This document shows, one piece after another, positions 21,201 to 32,093 of a stretch of DNA of 64,000 bases (position 1 is the first letter of the stretch; every line of letters begins with the position of its first letter). The position numbers and the translations under genes are program-made. The notes below the pieces were generated by a model. The model worked only from the letters and a program-made list of their open reading frames with translations. It was not told where the DNA came from and ran no database searches. The stretch comes from Streptomyces bungoensis (GTDB lineage: Bacteria; Actinomycetota; Actinomycetes; Streptomycetales; Streptomycetaceae), in the NCBI RefSeq assembly GCF_001514215.1, contig NZ_KQ948853.1:467167-531166 (forward strand). Direction: 5' to 3'.

Positions 21201-22732
21201 CCGTGGCGACCGGACGTGTCGTCGCCGGCCGGTACGAACTGTCCACGCTGATCGGGCAGGGCGGCATGGGCCAGGTCTGGACGGCCTACGACCAGCGGCT
21301 CGACCGGCGCGTGGCGGTGAAGCTGCTGCGCCCGGACAAGGTGGCCGGCCAGGAGGCGGACGAGCTGCGCCGGCGCTTCGTGCGCGAGTGCCGGGTGACC
21401 GCGCAGGTCGACCACCCGGGCCTGGTCACCGTGCACGACGCGGGCAGCGAGGGCGAGGAGCTGTTCCTCGTCATGCAGTACGTCGACGGCGCCGACCTCT
21501 CCGACCACCTCGCCGAGCACGACCCGTACCCGTGGCAGTGGGCGGTCGCGGTGGCCGCGCAGCTGTGCGCCGTCCTGAGCGCCGTGCACGCCGTGCCGAT
21601 CGTGCACCGCGACCTCAAGCCGCGCAACGTGATGGTGAAGCAGGACGGCACGGTCACCGTCCTCGACCTCGGCGTGGCCTCCGTCATGGACACCGACACC
21701 ACGCGCCTGACCCACACCGGCTCGCCCATCGGCTCGCCCGCCTACATGGCGCCCGAGCAGGCGATGGGCGGCGCGGTCGGCCCGTACACCGACCTGTACG
21801 CGCTCGGTGTGCTGATGCACGAACTGCTCAGCGGGGACGTGCCGTTCGCGGGCTCCACGGCGCTCGGAGTGCTGCACCGGCACCTGTACGAGCCGCCGCT
21901 GCCCGTGCGCCGGATCCGCCCCGAGGTCCCCGAGGCGCTCGAGGCACTGGTGCTGCGCCTGCTCGCCAAGGACCCGCAGCACCGCCCGGCCTCCGCGCAG
22001 GAGGTGTACGAGCACCTCGCGCTGCTGCTGCCCGCGCGCGGCACACCCACCGGGGCGCCGCTGGACCCCACCCGCCCCTTCCTGCGCCCGCACGCCCCCT
22101 GGCCGGACCGCGCGCTGACGCCCGCGCCCCAGCCCGCCCCGGTGGCGCCCGTGCCCACCGTGGCCGAGAAGCCGGACGTGGCCGCCGCCGTCGACGAGGT
22201 CAAGCGGCTCCTGGGGGAGGGCCGCATCACCCAGGCCGTGGACATCCTCGGTGCGATCCTGCCGACCGCGGCCGAGCAGCACGGTGAGCACTCCCCGGTC
22301 GTGCGCACCCTGCGCAAGCAGTACGCGGCGACCCTCATGGACGACGGCCAGTACCGGCGCGCGCTGCCCGAACTGCGCCGGCTGGCCGACGAACGCGCCG
22401 CGGAGGCGGGCCAGGCCGACCCGCAGTCCCTGCGCTTCCGCTACGAGGCCGCCCAGTGCCTGGAGCAGCTCGGCGAACCGGCGGCGGCGCTCGCCGAGTA
22501 CCGCGCGCTGCTGCCGTACTACGAGAACCAGTACGTCTCCGGCGACCCGCAGCTCGCCCACGACGTGCGCCGGCGCATCGGTCACCTGCTGCTCGCCCTC
22601 GGCGACCGCCCGGCCGCCCACGACACGCTCGCGCGGCTGCTGATGGACGTCGAGCGGCTGGGCGGCCCCGGCCACCCGCTGGCCGCCGAGATCCGCCGCA
22701 CCCTGCAATGGCTCGGGCAGGTGCGTGGCTGA
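21197..22732 (+). CDS. Serine/threonine protein kinase with C-terminal TPR-like region
   Basis: The 511-residue protein contains a complete PknB-like kinase domain at about 10-275. It shows a glycine loop GQGGMGQVW, VAVK lysine 42, catalytic HRDLKPRN (H137-D139), a DLG in place of DFG at 157-159, GSPAYMAPEQ and a final R in HRPAS. After a proline-rich linker (about 275-330), helical repeats at 335-510 resemble TPRs (ITQAVDILGAILPTAAEQHG, YRRALPELRRLADERA). There is no transmembrane span or sensor domain, which is less common in Streptomyces. The GTG start overlaps the previous stop. The DLG variant occurs in active bacterial kinases. Targets are unknown. Confidence 0.9.
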   Translation: MTVATGRVVAGRYELSTLIGQGGMGQVWTAYDQRLDRRVAVKLLRPDKVAGQEADELRRRFVRECRVTAQVDHPGLVTVHDAGSEGEELFLVMQYVDGADLSDHLAEHDPYPWQWAVAVAAQLCAVLSAVHAVPIVHRDLKPRNVMVKQDGTVTVLDLGVASVMDTDTTRLTHTGSPIGSPAYMAPEQAMGGAVGPYTDLYALGVLMHELLSGDVPFAGSTALGVLHRHLYEPPLPVRRIRPEVPEALEALVLRLLAKDPQHRPASAQEVYEHLALLLPARGTPTGAPLDPTRPFLRPHAPWPDRALTPAPQPAPVAPVPTVAEKPDVAAAVDEVKRLLGEGRITQAVDILGAILPTAAEQHGEHSPVVRTLRKQYAATLMDDGQYRRALPELRRLADERAAEAGQADPQSLRFRYEAAQCLEQLGEPAAALAEYRALLPYYENQYVSGDPQLAHDVRRRIGHLLLALGDRPAAHDTLARLLMDVERLGGPGHPLAAEIRRTLQWLGQVRG

Positions 22733-22853
22733 TTTTGCCGTTCCCTGAGTGATTCTTGTACATGACAGGGACTGGTGTTTCCCGAACACGGGAGCGGCGC
22801 CGGATAGGTTGCGCTTCGTTTTTGCCAGGCTGAAAAGATCAGGGGTGGGGTAC

Positions 22854-23681
22854 ATGGCCGGTCATCGGCAGTCCAGGAAGCGCAGGTACGTCACGTGGGC
22901 GGTGGCCGGGGCGGCCGTCGTCGCCGGCGCCGGGATCGCCGCGCAGACCTCCATGGCCGCCACCGCCTGGCCCGCGCAGAAGACCTTCACCGGGCGCGCC
23001 TTCGACACCTGCACCGCACCCTCGAAGTCGACGATGAAGGCCTGGCACACCGGCTTCTACGGCGCCGCCGCCGTCTACGTGGGCGGCAAGAACCGCGGCT
23101 GCGCCCAGCCCAACCTCACCGCCTCCTGGGTGTCGTACGTCAGCGCCATGGGCTGGAAGCTCGTCCCGATCTACGTCGGCGCCCAGCCGCCCTGCCAGTC
23201 CGGCTCCAACCCGGAGAGGCTGACCGCCTCCACCGCCGCCTCCCTCGGCACCGGCGACGCCAAGGACGCGGTGGCCAAGGCCGCGGCCCTCGGCATGAAG
23301 GCAGGCAGCGCCCTCTACCTCGACATGGAGCCGTACGACACGACCAACACGTCGTGCAACGACGCCGTGCTCACCTACGTCCGCTCCTTCGACAAGGAGC
23401 TGCGCGCCGAGACGTACCGCGCCGGCTACTACGGCTTCACCAGCTCCAGCGCCAAGGCCGTCGCCACCGCGAGCGACAAGACCGACCTGCCGGGCAACCT
23501 CTGGTACGCGCTGTGGGACAAGCAGAACACCACGACCGCGGACTGGCCGTGGGGCGCTACCCAGTTCACGAACCACAGCCGGGCCCACCAGTACATGGTC
23601 AACAGCAAGGAGTCGCACGGCGGCGTCACCCTCACCGTCGACCGCGACGCGTGGGACGCCCCGGTGGCCGTCACGGGCTGA
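22854..23681 (+). CDS. Secreted glycoside hydrolase-like protein (DUF1906)
   Basis: The 275-residue protein has an export signal (Arg/Lys-rich N-region, hydrophobic core AVVAGAGIAAQ, AMA-type site near residue 38). The mature domain matches DUF1906 (Rv2525c-like), a TIM-barrel related to GH25 lysozymes: GRAFDTCTAPSKSTMKAW, then VSYVSAMGWKLVPIYVGAQ, GSALYLDMEPYDT with acidic D/E on the expected strand, and ETYRAGYYGFTSSSA. The LYLDMEPYD block carries the likely catalytic acids. It is probably a cell-wall muramidase-like enzyme or a non-catalytic relative. The ATG at 22854 follows an AGGGGTGGGG site; the longer upstream reading has no signal peptide. Confidence 0.8.
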   Translation: MAGHRQSRKRRYVTWAVAGAAVVAGAGIAAQTSMAATAWPAQKTFTGRAFDTCTAPSKSTMKAWHTGFYGAAAVYVGGKNRGCAQPNLTASWVSYVSAMGWKLVPIYVGAQPPCQSGSNPERLTASTAASLGTGDAKDAVAKAAALGMKAGSALYLDMEPYDTTNTSCNDAVLTYVRSFDKELRAETYRAGYYGFTSSSAKAVATASDKTDLPGNLWYALWDKQNTTTADWPWGATQFTNHSRAHQYMVNSKESHGGVTLTVDRDAWDAPVAVTG

Positions 23682-23745
23682 TCCGGCGCCCCGCCGGGGC
23701 GGCGCGACGGTGCCCGAAGCGCGCGCGAATCGTTGGTCGAATGGG

Positions 23746-23809
23746 TTGGCCACAGCCTCCCCACTGCCTACCATCGATCACCGCAAGAACTTTGTGCACC
23801 GTCGCACAA
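23746..23809 (+). promoter_or_regulatory. Promoter plus CRP-like palindrome before the SurA-like lipoprotein
   Basis: TTGGCC (23746-23751), 17 bp, TACCAT (23769-23774) form a plausible promoter. Downstream, the perfect inverted repeat TTGTGC-N6-GCACAA (23792-23809) has the geometry of Crp-family sites (TGTG-N8-CACA). It lies around the start of the transcript and just before the ribosome site, so a bound protein there would be expected to repress. Confidence 0.5.
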
Positions 23810-23827
23810 TCTCCCGTGGAGGTTTCC

Positions 23828-24478
23828 TTGCACCGCCGCCGTCGCACCGCGCTCGTCCTCACCGCCGCGATCGCCGCCGCGGCCCCTCTCCTCACCGCCT
23901 GCGGCAACGAAGCGCACCCGGGCGCGGCCGCCGTCGTCGGCGGACAGCGGATCACCGTCGCCCAGCTGGAGAACCGGGTCGACGAGGTGCGCAGGGCGCA
24001 GCGGGCCGCGGTGCCGGACGAGACCCAGTACCGGCAGGTCCTCGCCTCCACCAGCAGCCTCACCCGGGACACCCTGCACAACATGGTCCTCGACCGCGTG
24101 CTGCACCGCGCCGCACAGGACGCGGGCGTCACGGTCAGCCGCCGGGAGGTCCAGCAGATGCGCAGCGGCCTGGAGCAGCAGGCCGGCAGCGCCAAGGCCC
24201 TGCAGACGGCCTGGCTGCAGAAGTACGGCATCGCGCCCGAACGCCTCGACGACAACCTGCGCCTGCAGCTGGAGGCTCAGAAGCTCGCCGCACGGCTCGG
24301 CACCGACCCCAGCCAGCCCGCCTTCTGGAAGGCGCTGTCCCAGGCGTCCAAGGAGCTCCACGTCGACCTGAACCCGCGCTACGGCGCGTGGGACGTGCAG
24401 AAGAGCAGCCGCGTGGACGCCCGGACGCCGTGGGTGCGGGAGGTCACGGCGACCGGGGCGCAGCAGCAGCCGGCGTAG
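23828..24478 (+). CDS. SurA-N-like lipoprotein
   Basis: The 216-residue product begins with an Arg-rich N-region, hydrophobic core and lipobox (APLLTACGNE). The mature part resembles the SurA/PrsA N-terminal chaperone domain: AAVVGGQRITVAQLENRVDE, then helices with LHNMVLDRVLHRAAQDAGVT and VSRREVQQMR. No rotamase (parvulin) domain follows, so it could be a chaperone-like lipoprotein only. The start is a TTG at 23828, chosen because GGAGG lies 5 bp upstream and because it gives an intact signal peptide; no ATG or GTG fits. It precedes mazG by 125 bp. Confidence 0.8.
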   Translation: MHRRRRTALVLTAAIAAAAPLLTACGNEAHPGAAAVVGGQRITVAQLENRVDEVRRAQRAAVPDETQYRQVLASTSSLTRDTLHNMVLDRVLHRAAQDAGVTVSRREVQQMRSGLEQQAGSAKALQTAWLQKYGIAPERLDDNLRLQLEAQKLAARLGTDPSQPAFWKALSQASKELHVDLNPRYGAWDVQKSSRVDARTPWVREVTATGAQQQPA

Positions 24479-24602
24479 CGGCGGGACGCGGCGGCCGGGC
24501 TGCGCGGCCGGACAACAGAACGCCGGTCATACGATCACACGCGGCCCCCGCCCCTGTGGACAACCGGTCTCGTCCGCCGGCGCCGTGGGTTACGTTCGGA
24601 TC

Positions 24603-25685
24603 GTGAACGCCACCAGCCCCGAACCCGCCGGCCCGGACTCCACCAGCCCGGACCCCGCCGCCCCCGGCCGGATCGTCCTGCTCACCACCAGCCACCGCGT
24701 CGCCCCCGGCCTGCTGTCCTGGCCGGCCTGGCAGGCCCTGCGCACGGCCGACACCGTGCTGTGCGCGGACGGCGCGCACCCGCAGCTGCCGTACCTGCGA
24801 GAGGCCGCGATAGCCGTGGCCGAGGCGTCCCCCACCGCGCAGGAGCTGGTCGACGCCTGCGCCGGCGGGCGGACGGTGGTGGTCGTGGCCACGGGCGAGG
24901 GAGAGCCCGCCCTCACCGACGGCCTGGCCCGCCTCGCCGGCTCCGGCCGGGTCCGGATGCCCGAGCTGGAACTGCTGCCCGCCTCCTACGACCTGCCCGG
25001 CGCCCGCCTGCTGGACCTCGTCCAGGTCATGGACCGCATCCGCGCCGAATGCCCGTGGTCCTCCCGCCAGACCCACCAGGGGCTGGCGAAGTACGGCATC
25101 GAGGAGGCGTACGAACTGGTCGAGGCGATCGAGACCGGCGACCGCGAGGAACTGCGCGAGGAACTGGGCGACGTGCTGCTGCAGGTCGTCTTCCACTCCC
25201 GCATCGCCGAGGAGGACCCCGACGCCCCGTTCTCCGTCGACGACGTGGCCGGCGGCATCGTCGCCAAGCTGATCCACCGCCACCCGCACGTCTTCGGCGA
25301 GGAGAAGGCGGAGACCCCGGAGGACGTCAAGGAGCACTGGCTGCGCACCAAGGCCGAGGAGAAGCGGCGCACCTCGGTCACCGAGGGCGTCCCGCTCGGC
25401 CAGCCCGGCCTCGCCCTCACCGCCAAGCTGGCGTCCCGCGCCCGGACGGCGGGCCTTCGGGTGCCGCTCCCGCAGGGCGACGGGGTCGGCTACCGGCTGC
25501 TGGCCCTGGCGGCGCACGCGGAGGCGGAGGGCGTGGACCCGGAGGCGGCCCTGAGAGCGGCGGCGCGGGCCTACCGGGACGCCATCCTGGAGGCGGAGGG
25601 GGCGGCGCCCGGGGCGATAGGCGCGGCCGGCGGCGGCCACCGGGACGCGGAGGCCCACCCGGAGCCGGATACCGTCGAGGAGTGA
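24603..25685 (+). CDS. mazG: MazG nucleoside triphosphate pyrophosphohydrolase
   Basis: The 360-residue protein has an N-terminal part (about 18-125) that looks like a reduced tetrapyrrole-methylase-like domain (GRIVLLTTSHRVAPGLLSW, then a TADTVLCAD strand). The MazG domain spans about 135-270, with MDRIRAECPWSSRQTHQGL, the E-E-x-x-E metal site in GIEEAYELVEAIE, and EELREELGDVLLQVVFHSRI. MazG hydrolyses (d)NTPs to monophosphates and pyrophosphate and clears damaged nucleotides. GTG 24603 was preferred over 24585 by family alignment. The stop overlaps the P450 start (GTGA), suggesting a bicistronic unit. Confidence 0.92.
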   Translation: MNATSPEPAGPDSTSPDPAAPGRIVLLTTSHRVAPGLLSWPAWQALRTADTVLCADGAHPQLPYLREAAIAVAEASPTAQELVDACAGGRTVVVVATGEGEPALTDGLARLAGSGRVRMPELELLPASYDLPGARLLDLVQVMDRIRAECPWSSRQTHQGLAKYGIEEAYELVEAIETGDREELREELGDVLLQVVFHSRIAEEDPDAPFSVDDVAGGIVAKLIHRHPHVFGEEKAETPEDVKEHWLRTKAEEKRRTSVTEGVPLGQPGLALTAKLASRARTAGLRVPLPQGDGVGYRLLALAAHAEAEGVDPEAALRAAARAYRDAILEAEGAAPGAIGAAGGGHRDAEAHPEPDTVEE

Positions 25686-26971
25686 CCGACCAGCCCCCGC
25701 CCGACAGCGCCGCCCCCGAGCTCTTCACCTGGGAGTTCGCCGCCGACCCCTACCCCGCCTACGCCTGGCTGCGCGAGCACGCGCCGGTGCGCAGGACGCG
25801 GTTGCCCAGCGGGGTCGAGGCCTGGCTGGTCACGCGGTACGCCGACGCCCGGCAGGCGCTCGCCGACCAGCGGCTGAGCAAGGACCCGGCGCACCACGAC
25901 GAGCCCGCGCACGCCAAGGGCAAGACGGGCATCCCGGGCGAGCGCAAGGCCGAGCTGATGACCCATCTGCTCAACATCGACCCGCCGGACCACACCCGGC
26001 TCAGGCGGCTGGTGAGCAAGGCGTTCACGCCCCGCCGGGTCGCCGAGTTCGCGCCGCGCGTCCAGGAGCTGGCCGACGGCCTCATCGACGGCTTCGCGGC
26101 CAGGGGATCGGCCGACCTCATCCACGAGTTCGCCTTCCCGCTGCCCATCTACGCCATCTGCGACCTGCTCGGCGTCCCCCGCGAGGACCAGGACGACTTC
26201 CGGGACTGGGCGGGCATGATGATCCGCCACGGAGGAGGACCCCGGGGCGGGGTCGCCCGCTCGGTGAAGAAGATGCGCGGCTACCTCGCCGAGCTGATCC
26301 ACCGCAAGCGCCAGGCCCTGCCCGCCGAGCCCACGCCCGGCGAGGACCTGATCTCCGGTCTCATCCGCGCCTCCGACCACGGCGAGCACCTCACCGAGAA
26401 CGAGGCCGCCGCCATGGCGTTCATCCTGCTGTTCGCCGGGTTCGAGACGACGGTCAACCTCATCGGCAACGGCACCTACGCCCTGCTCACCCACCCCGGG
26501 CAGCGGCACCGGCTGCAGCGGTCCCTGGCCGCCGGCGAGACGGGCCTGCTGGAGACCGGCGTCGAGGAACTCCTGCGCTTCGACGGCCCGGTGGAGCTGG
26601 CCACCTGGCGGTTCGCCACCCGGCCGCTCTCCATCGGCGGACAGGACATCGCGCCGGGCGATCCCGTCCTCGTCGTGCTGGCCGCCGCCGACCGGGACCC
26701 GGAGCGGTTCGCCGACCCGGACGCCCTGGACCTCAGCCGCCGGGACAACCAGCACCTCGGCTACGGCCACGGCATCCACTACTGCCTCGGCGCCCCGCTC
26801 GCCCGTCTGGAGGGCCAGACCGCGCTCGCCACCCTCCTCACCCGGCTGCCCGACCTGCGGCTCGCCGCGGATCCGGCGGAGCTGCGCTGGCGCGGCGGGC
26901 TCATCATGCGCGGCCTGCGCACGCTCCCGGTGGAGTTCGCTCCGGCCGGCGAGCGGGCCGTACAACCGTAA
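25682..26971 (+). CDS. Cytochrome P450, CYP107-like
   Basis: The 429-residue enzyme shows the P450 landmarks: I-helix AGFETT near residue 252, K-helix ExxR in EELLRFDGP, and the haem loop GYGHGIHYCLGAPLARLE with ligand Cys368. It is a soluble bacterial class I enzyme requiring ferredoxin and reductase, neither of which is adjacent. In S. coelicolor the P450 in what I recall as the same position is CYP107U1 (SCO3099), reported to be important for sporulation; orthology here is inferred from position and family only. It overlaps mazG by 4 bp. The substrate cannot be read from sequence. Confidence 0.92.
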   Translation: MTDQPPPDSAAPELFTWEFAADPYPAYAWLREHAPVRRTRLPSGVEAWLVTRYADARQALADQRLSKDPAHHDEPAHAKGKTGIPGERKAELMTHLLNIDPPDHTRLRRLVSKAFTPRRVAEFAPRVQELADGLIDGFAARGSADLIHEFAFPLPIYAICDLLGVPREDQDDFRDWAGMMIRHGGGPRGGVARSVKKMRGYLAELIHRKRQALPAEPTPGEDLISGLIRASDHGEHLTENEAAAMAFILLFAGFETTVNLIGNGTYALLTHPGQRHRLQRSLAAGETGLLETGVEELLRFDGPVELATWRFATRPLSIGGQDIAPGDPVLVVLAAADRDPERFADPDALDLSRRDNQHLGYGHGIHYCLGAPLARLEGQTALATLLTRLPDLRLAADPAELRWRGGLIMRGLRTLPVEFAPAGERAVQP

Positions 26972-27021
26972 ACATGACAGGGCTTCAACTCTGTGATCTT
27001 CATGTGATCTGCACGGCATGA

Positions 27022-27053
27022 ACTTGTGACAAGTGATCGTCTGCCGATACGTT
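27022..27053 (+). promoter_or_regulatory. Palindrome and promoter upstream of the first Rpf gene
   Basis: ACTTGT-G-ACAAGT (27022-27034) is a perfect 13-bp palindrome. It overlaps a possible -35 TTGTGA (27025-27030) spaced 17 bp from TACGTT (27048-27053). A second inverted repeat, TTCATG/CATGAA, lies at 26999-27022. The layout suggests a regulator competing with polymerase; Crp and MtrA are the cell-wall regulators to test. Confidence 0.45.
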
Positions 27054-27120
27054 CACCCATCAGCGCGGCGCCGAGCCCCACCCGCCGCGCCGGTTCTGCT
27101 GTCGCACGAAAGGCTTCCGC

Positions 27121-28170
27121 ATGCTCTCCGGGAACGGTCGTCACCGTCGCCCCCGTCAGGCTCCGGCCCTCCTCGTCGCGGCCGGCGTGACCGGCTCCGC
27201 CATCGCCATCCCCCTCCTCGGCGCCGCGAGTGCCAACGCGGCCGACGGCACCACGTGGGACAGGGTGGCCGAGTGCGAGAGCGGTGGCTCATGGAGCGCC
27301 GACACCGGCAACGGCTACTACGGCGGACTGCAGATATCCCAGGACGACTGGGACAAGTACGGCGGCGCCCAGTACGCCGACACCGCCGACCAGGCCAGCC
27401 GCTCGCAGCAGATCTCCATCGCCGAGAAGATCCTGGCCGACCGGGGCACCACCCCCTGGGCCACCTGCGCCCTGACCGCCGGTCTGACCTCCAACTCCGG
27501 CTCCGTAGAGGTCGACACGGGTCTCGGCGGCCCGGGTTCCGGCTCCGCGCACTCGGGCACGCAGGACCCGGGCGACCCGGGGACCTCGAACGGGTCCGCC
27601 GGCCACTCCGACGCGTCCGGCACGTCCGGCACGTCCGGCACGCCGGATTCGCCCTCCTCATCCGACTCCTCCCCGTCCGGCTCGCCATCCTCGGACCCGG
27701 CCGCCACGCCGACTCCGGGCGCGAGCAAGAGTGCCGGACACGGCAAGAGCACAAGTGACCCCAAGTCCGGCAAATCCACCTCGCCGGACTCCGGAGACGT
27801 GCAGGACGACGCTTCCCCGAGCACGGACCCTGCGACGGACGACTCGGACAATTCCTGGCAGACCGGCGGCTCTTCGAGTCTGGTCGACACCGGGGCGCTG
27901 CTCAGTGGTGGACGTCACCGCGGCGGCAGTGCGGACGAAAGCGTGACAAGCGGTCAGAAGACGGACTCTTCCGGCCGTCACGCGGCCTCCGGTGCGAGCG
28001 CCTACACGGTCCGCTCGGGCGACACCCTCGCCTCCATCGCGGACTCCCAGGACGTCGACGGCGGATGGCGCGCGCTCTACGCCGCCAACAAGAGCGCCAT
28101 CGGAGCCGACCCGAATCACATCAGTGCCGGTCAGACCCTGGAAGTCGGTACCGAAACGGGCGATAAGTAG
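27121..28170 (+). CDS. Resuscitation-promoting factor with LysM (RpfC-like)
   Basis: The 349-residue secreted protein has a signal peptide ending near SANAADG, then an Rpf transglycosylase-like domain (about 43-120) with [32 protein letters not shown] and paired cysteines. The catalytic Glu is in AECESGG. A serine/proline/glycine-rich linker of about 170 residues follows, then one LysM domain (YTVRSGDTLASIADSQ) at about 297-345. Rpf enzymes cleave peptidoglycan to permit germination and growth. Unlike the next gene it has a short 150-bp leader with no riboswitch. The long linker resembles a wall-spanning stalk. Confidence 0.88.
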   Translation: MLSGNGRHRRPRQAPALLVAAGVTGSAIAIPLLGAASANAADGTTWDRVAECESGGSWSADTGNGYYGGLQISQDDWDKYGGAQYADTADQASRSQQISIAEKILADRGTTPWATCALTAGLTSNSGSVEVDTGLGGPGSGSAHSGTQDPGDPGTSNGSAGHSDASGTSGTSGTPDSPSSSDSSPSGSPSSDPAATPTPGASKSAGHGKSTSDPKSGKSTSPDSGDVQDDASPSTDPATDDSDNSWQTGGSSSLVDTGALLSGGRHRGGSADESVTSGQKTDSSGRHAASGASAYTVRSGDTLASIADSQDVDGGWRALYAANKSAIGADPNHISAGQTLEVGTETGDK

Positions 28171-28319
28171 GCGGAGTTGACGCCCGGATTCGCGCCCGAT
28201 GTCCGGTTTGGTGAAAGTGTGGGATGAGTCTCAGAAGCCCTGATCGTCTTTGAAATTCCGTCGATCACGTGTCTACGGTCAGGACCGCTCGTCACCACGA
28301 GCCCCGGCTTCCGCAACGC

Positions 28320-30795
<2,476 letters not shown>

Positions 30796-30826
30796 GCCAT
30801 CCCGGGCCACGTCTGAGCCGGTCATA

Positions 30827-30871
30827 CGTACGTCCCCGTACCCGGTCCCGTACCGTGTGCGGGGACGTACG
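30827..30871 (+). terminator. Long inverted repeat after eno
   Basis: CGTACGTCCCCG (30827-30838) is perfectly repeated in reverse at 30860-30871 with a 21-base spacer that itself holds GTAC/GTAC pairs. It lies 32 bp after the eno stop and 28 bp before the next small reading frame, so it may be a terminator or an attenuator for the divIC operon. Confidence 0.6.
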
Positions 30872-30898
30872 CACGTGGAAGGGGAGGCGGTAAGCCAG

Positions 30899-30991
30899 AT
30901 GGCCGTGCTGAACTCTCCCGGGGGCCGGCCCCCGGAACCCCGGCCGACGCAGCCGCCGGCGTCCGTGGCGGGGCGAGGTGGGACGCCGTGA
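30899..30991 (+). CDS. Possible 30-residue leader peptide coupled to divIC
   Basis: ATG at 30899, with GGGGAGGCGG upstream, opens a 30-residue frame rich in proline and glycine (MAVLNSPGGRPPEPRPTQP and on). It ends in a TGA that overlaps the divIC GTG by 2 bases (GTGA). The good ribosome site and overlap suggest translational coupling, while the divIC start itself has a weak site. No homology is claimed. It could be a chance frame. Confidence 0.4.
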   Translation: MAVLNSPGGRPPEPRPTQPPASVAGRGGTP

Positions 30992-31458
30992 GCGGCCGGG
31001 ACCGATTCTCCACCGCGACGAGGCTGCGGGCACTGGGCGAGCAGACGGCCGCCCGGGTCTACCGCTCCCAGACCAAGCGGCAGGCCCGCCGCTCCCGCCT
31101 CACCGGCCGCGCCGCGCTGCTCGCGCTCGTGCTGTGCTCGCTGATCGTCGCCCTCGCCTACCCGATGCGGCAGTACGTCTCCCAGCGCGCGGAGATCGCC
31201 GACCTCCAGCGCCAGCGGGAGCAGGCCCGCAAGCGGGTCGAGGAGCTGCGCGACCTGAAGGCGCGCTGGCAGGACGACGCCTACGCCGAGCAGCAGATCC
31301 GGCGCCGGCTGCACTACGTGATGCCCGGCGAGACCGGGTACGTCGTCGTCGACCCCGGCACGGCCAAGCAGTCCCGCACCGACCTCCGGGCCGCCCGCCG
31401 GCCCTGGTACGCGAACGTCTGGGACGGCGTCGACAAGTCCGACGCCTCCGACCAGTGA
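30988..31458 (+). CDS. divIC: Septum formation initiator, DivIC/FtsB family
   Basis: The 156-residue protein has a basic cytoplasmic N-terminus (about 1-45), one membrane span (AALLALVLCSLIVALAYPM), then an extracellular coiled coil (ISQRAEIADLQRQ-type heptads to about 100) and a short end with QIRRRLHYVMPGETGYVVVD, typical of DivIC/FtsB. With FtsL and FtsQ it forms a complex regulating septal wall synthesis, in Streptomyces mainly at sporulation septa. It is followed by the DUF501 and ppx genes in overlapping order, so it is part of an operon. Confidence 0.9.
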   Translation: MSGRDRFSTATRLRALGEQTAARVYRSQTKRQARRSRLTGRAALLALVLCSLIVALAYPMRQYVSQRAEIADLQRQREQARKRVEELRDLKARWQDDAYAEQQIRRRLHYVMPGETGYVVVDPGTAKQSRTDLRAARRPWYANVWDGVDKSDASDQ

Positions 31459-31487
31459 ACCCACAGAAAGCCGTAACGAAAGCAGTC

Positions 31488-32093
31488 ATGGAAACGCCCC
31501 CGCCGCCCACCGAGCGCACCGAGCCCACCGACGCGGACGTCGAGGCCTTCAAGCAGCAGCTGGGCCGCCCGCCGCGGGGCCTGAGGGCCATCGCGCACCG
31601 CTGCCCCTGCGGGCAGCCCGACGTCGTGGAGACGGCGCCCCGGCTGCCCGACGGCACGCCGTTCCCGACGACGTACTACCTGACGTGCCCGCGCGCCGCC
31701 TCGGCGATCGGCACGCTGGAGGCCGACGGGGTCATGAAGGAGATGACCGAGCGGCTGCGGACGGACCCGGAGCTGGCCGCCGCCTACCGGGCCGCGCACG
31801 AGGACTACGTCCGGCGCCGGGACGAGATCGAGGTCCTGGAGGGCTTCCCGAGCGCGGGCGGCATGCCGGACCGGGTGAAGTGCCTGCACGTGCTGGTCGC
31901 CCACTCGCTGGCCGCCGGCCCGGGCGTGAACCCGCTCGGCGACGAGGCGATCGCGATGCTGCCGGAGTGGTGGCGCAAGGGACCGTGCGTGACGCCGTGC
32001 GGGCCGCCGACCGGTGAGGGATGGCAGGGGGAGACGACGGAGGACGGCACCGGCCACTTCGCCGCCGGGCCCGTCCGGGAGGACGACCAGTGA
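31488..32093 (+). CDS. DUF501 family protein
   Basis: The 201-residue protein matches DUF501: VEAFKQQLGRPPRGLRAIAH, CPCGQPDVVETAPRLPDGTP, TYYLTCPRAASAIGTLEADG, VKCLHVLVAHSLAAGPGVNP. Conserved cysteines and histidines (C-x-C, C-P, K-C-L-H) suggest a metal site, but the biochemical role is unknown. DUF501 genes are typically between divIC and ppx in actinobacteria, as here. ATG 31488 gives METPPPPT; a GTG at 31455 overlapping the divIC stop is the alternative. The stop overlaps the ppx start (GTGA). Confidence 0.85.
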   Translation: METPPPPTERTEPTDADVEAFKQQLGRPPRGLRAIAHRCPCGQPDVVETAPRLPDGTPFPTTYYLTCPRAASAIGTLEADGVMKEMTERLRTDPELAAAYRAAHEDYVRRRDEIEVLEGFPSAGGMPDRVKCLHVLVAHSLAAGPGVNPLGDEAIAMLPEWWRKGPCVTPCGPPTGEGWQGETTEDGTGHFAAGPVREDDQ

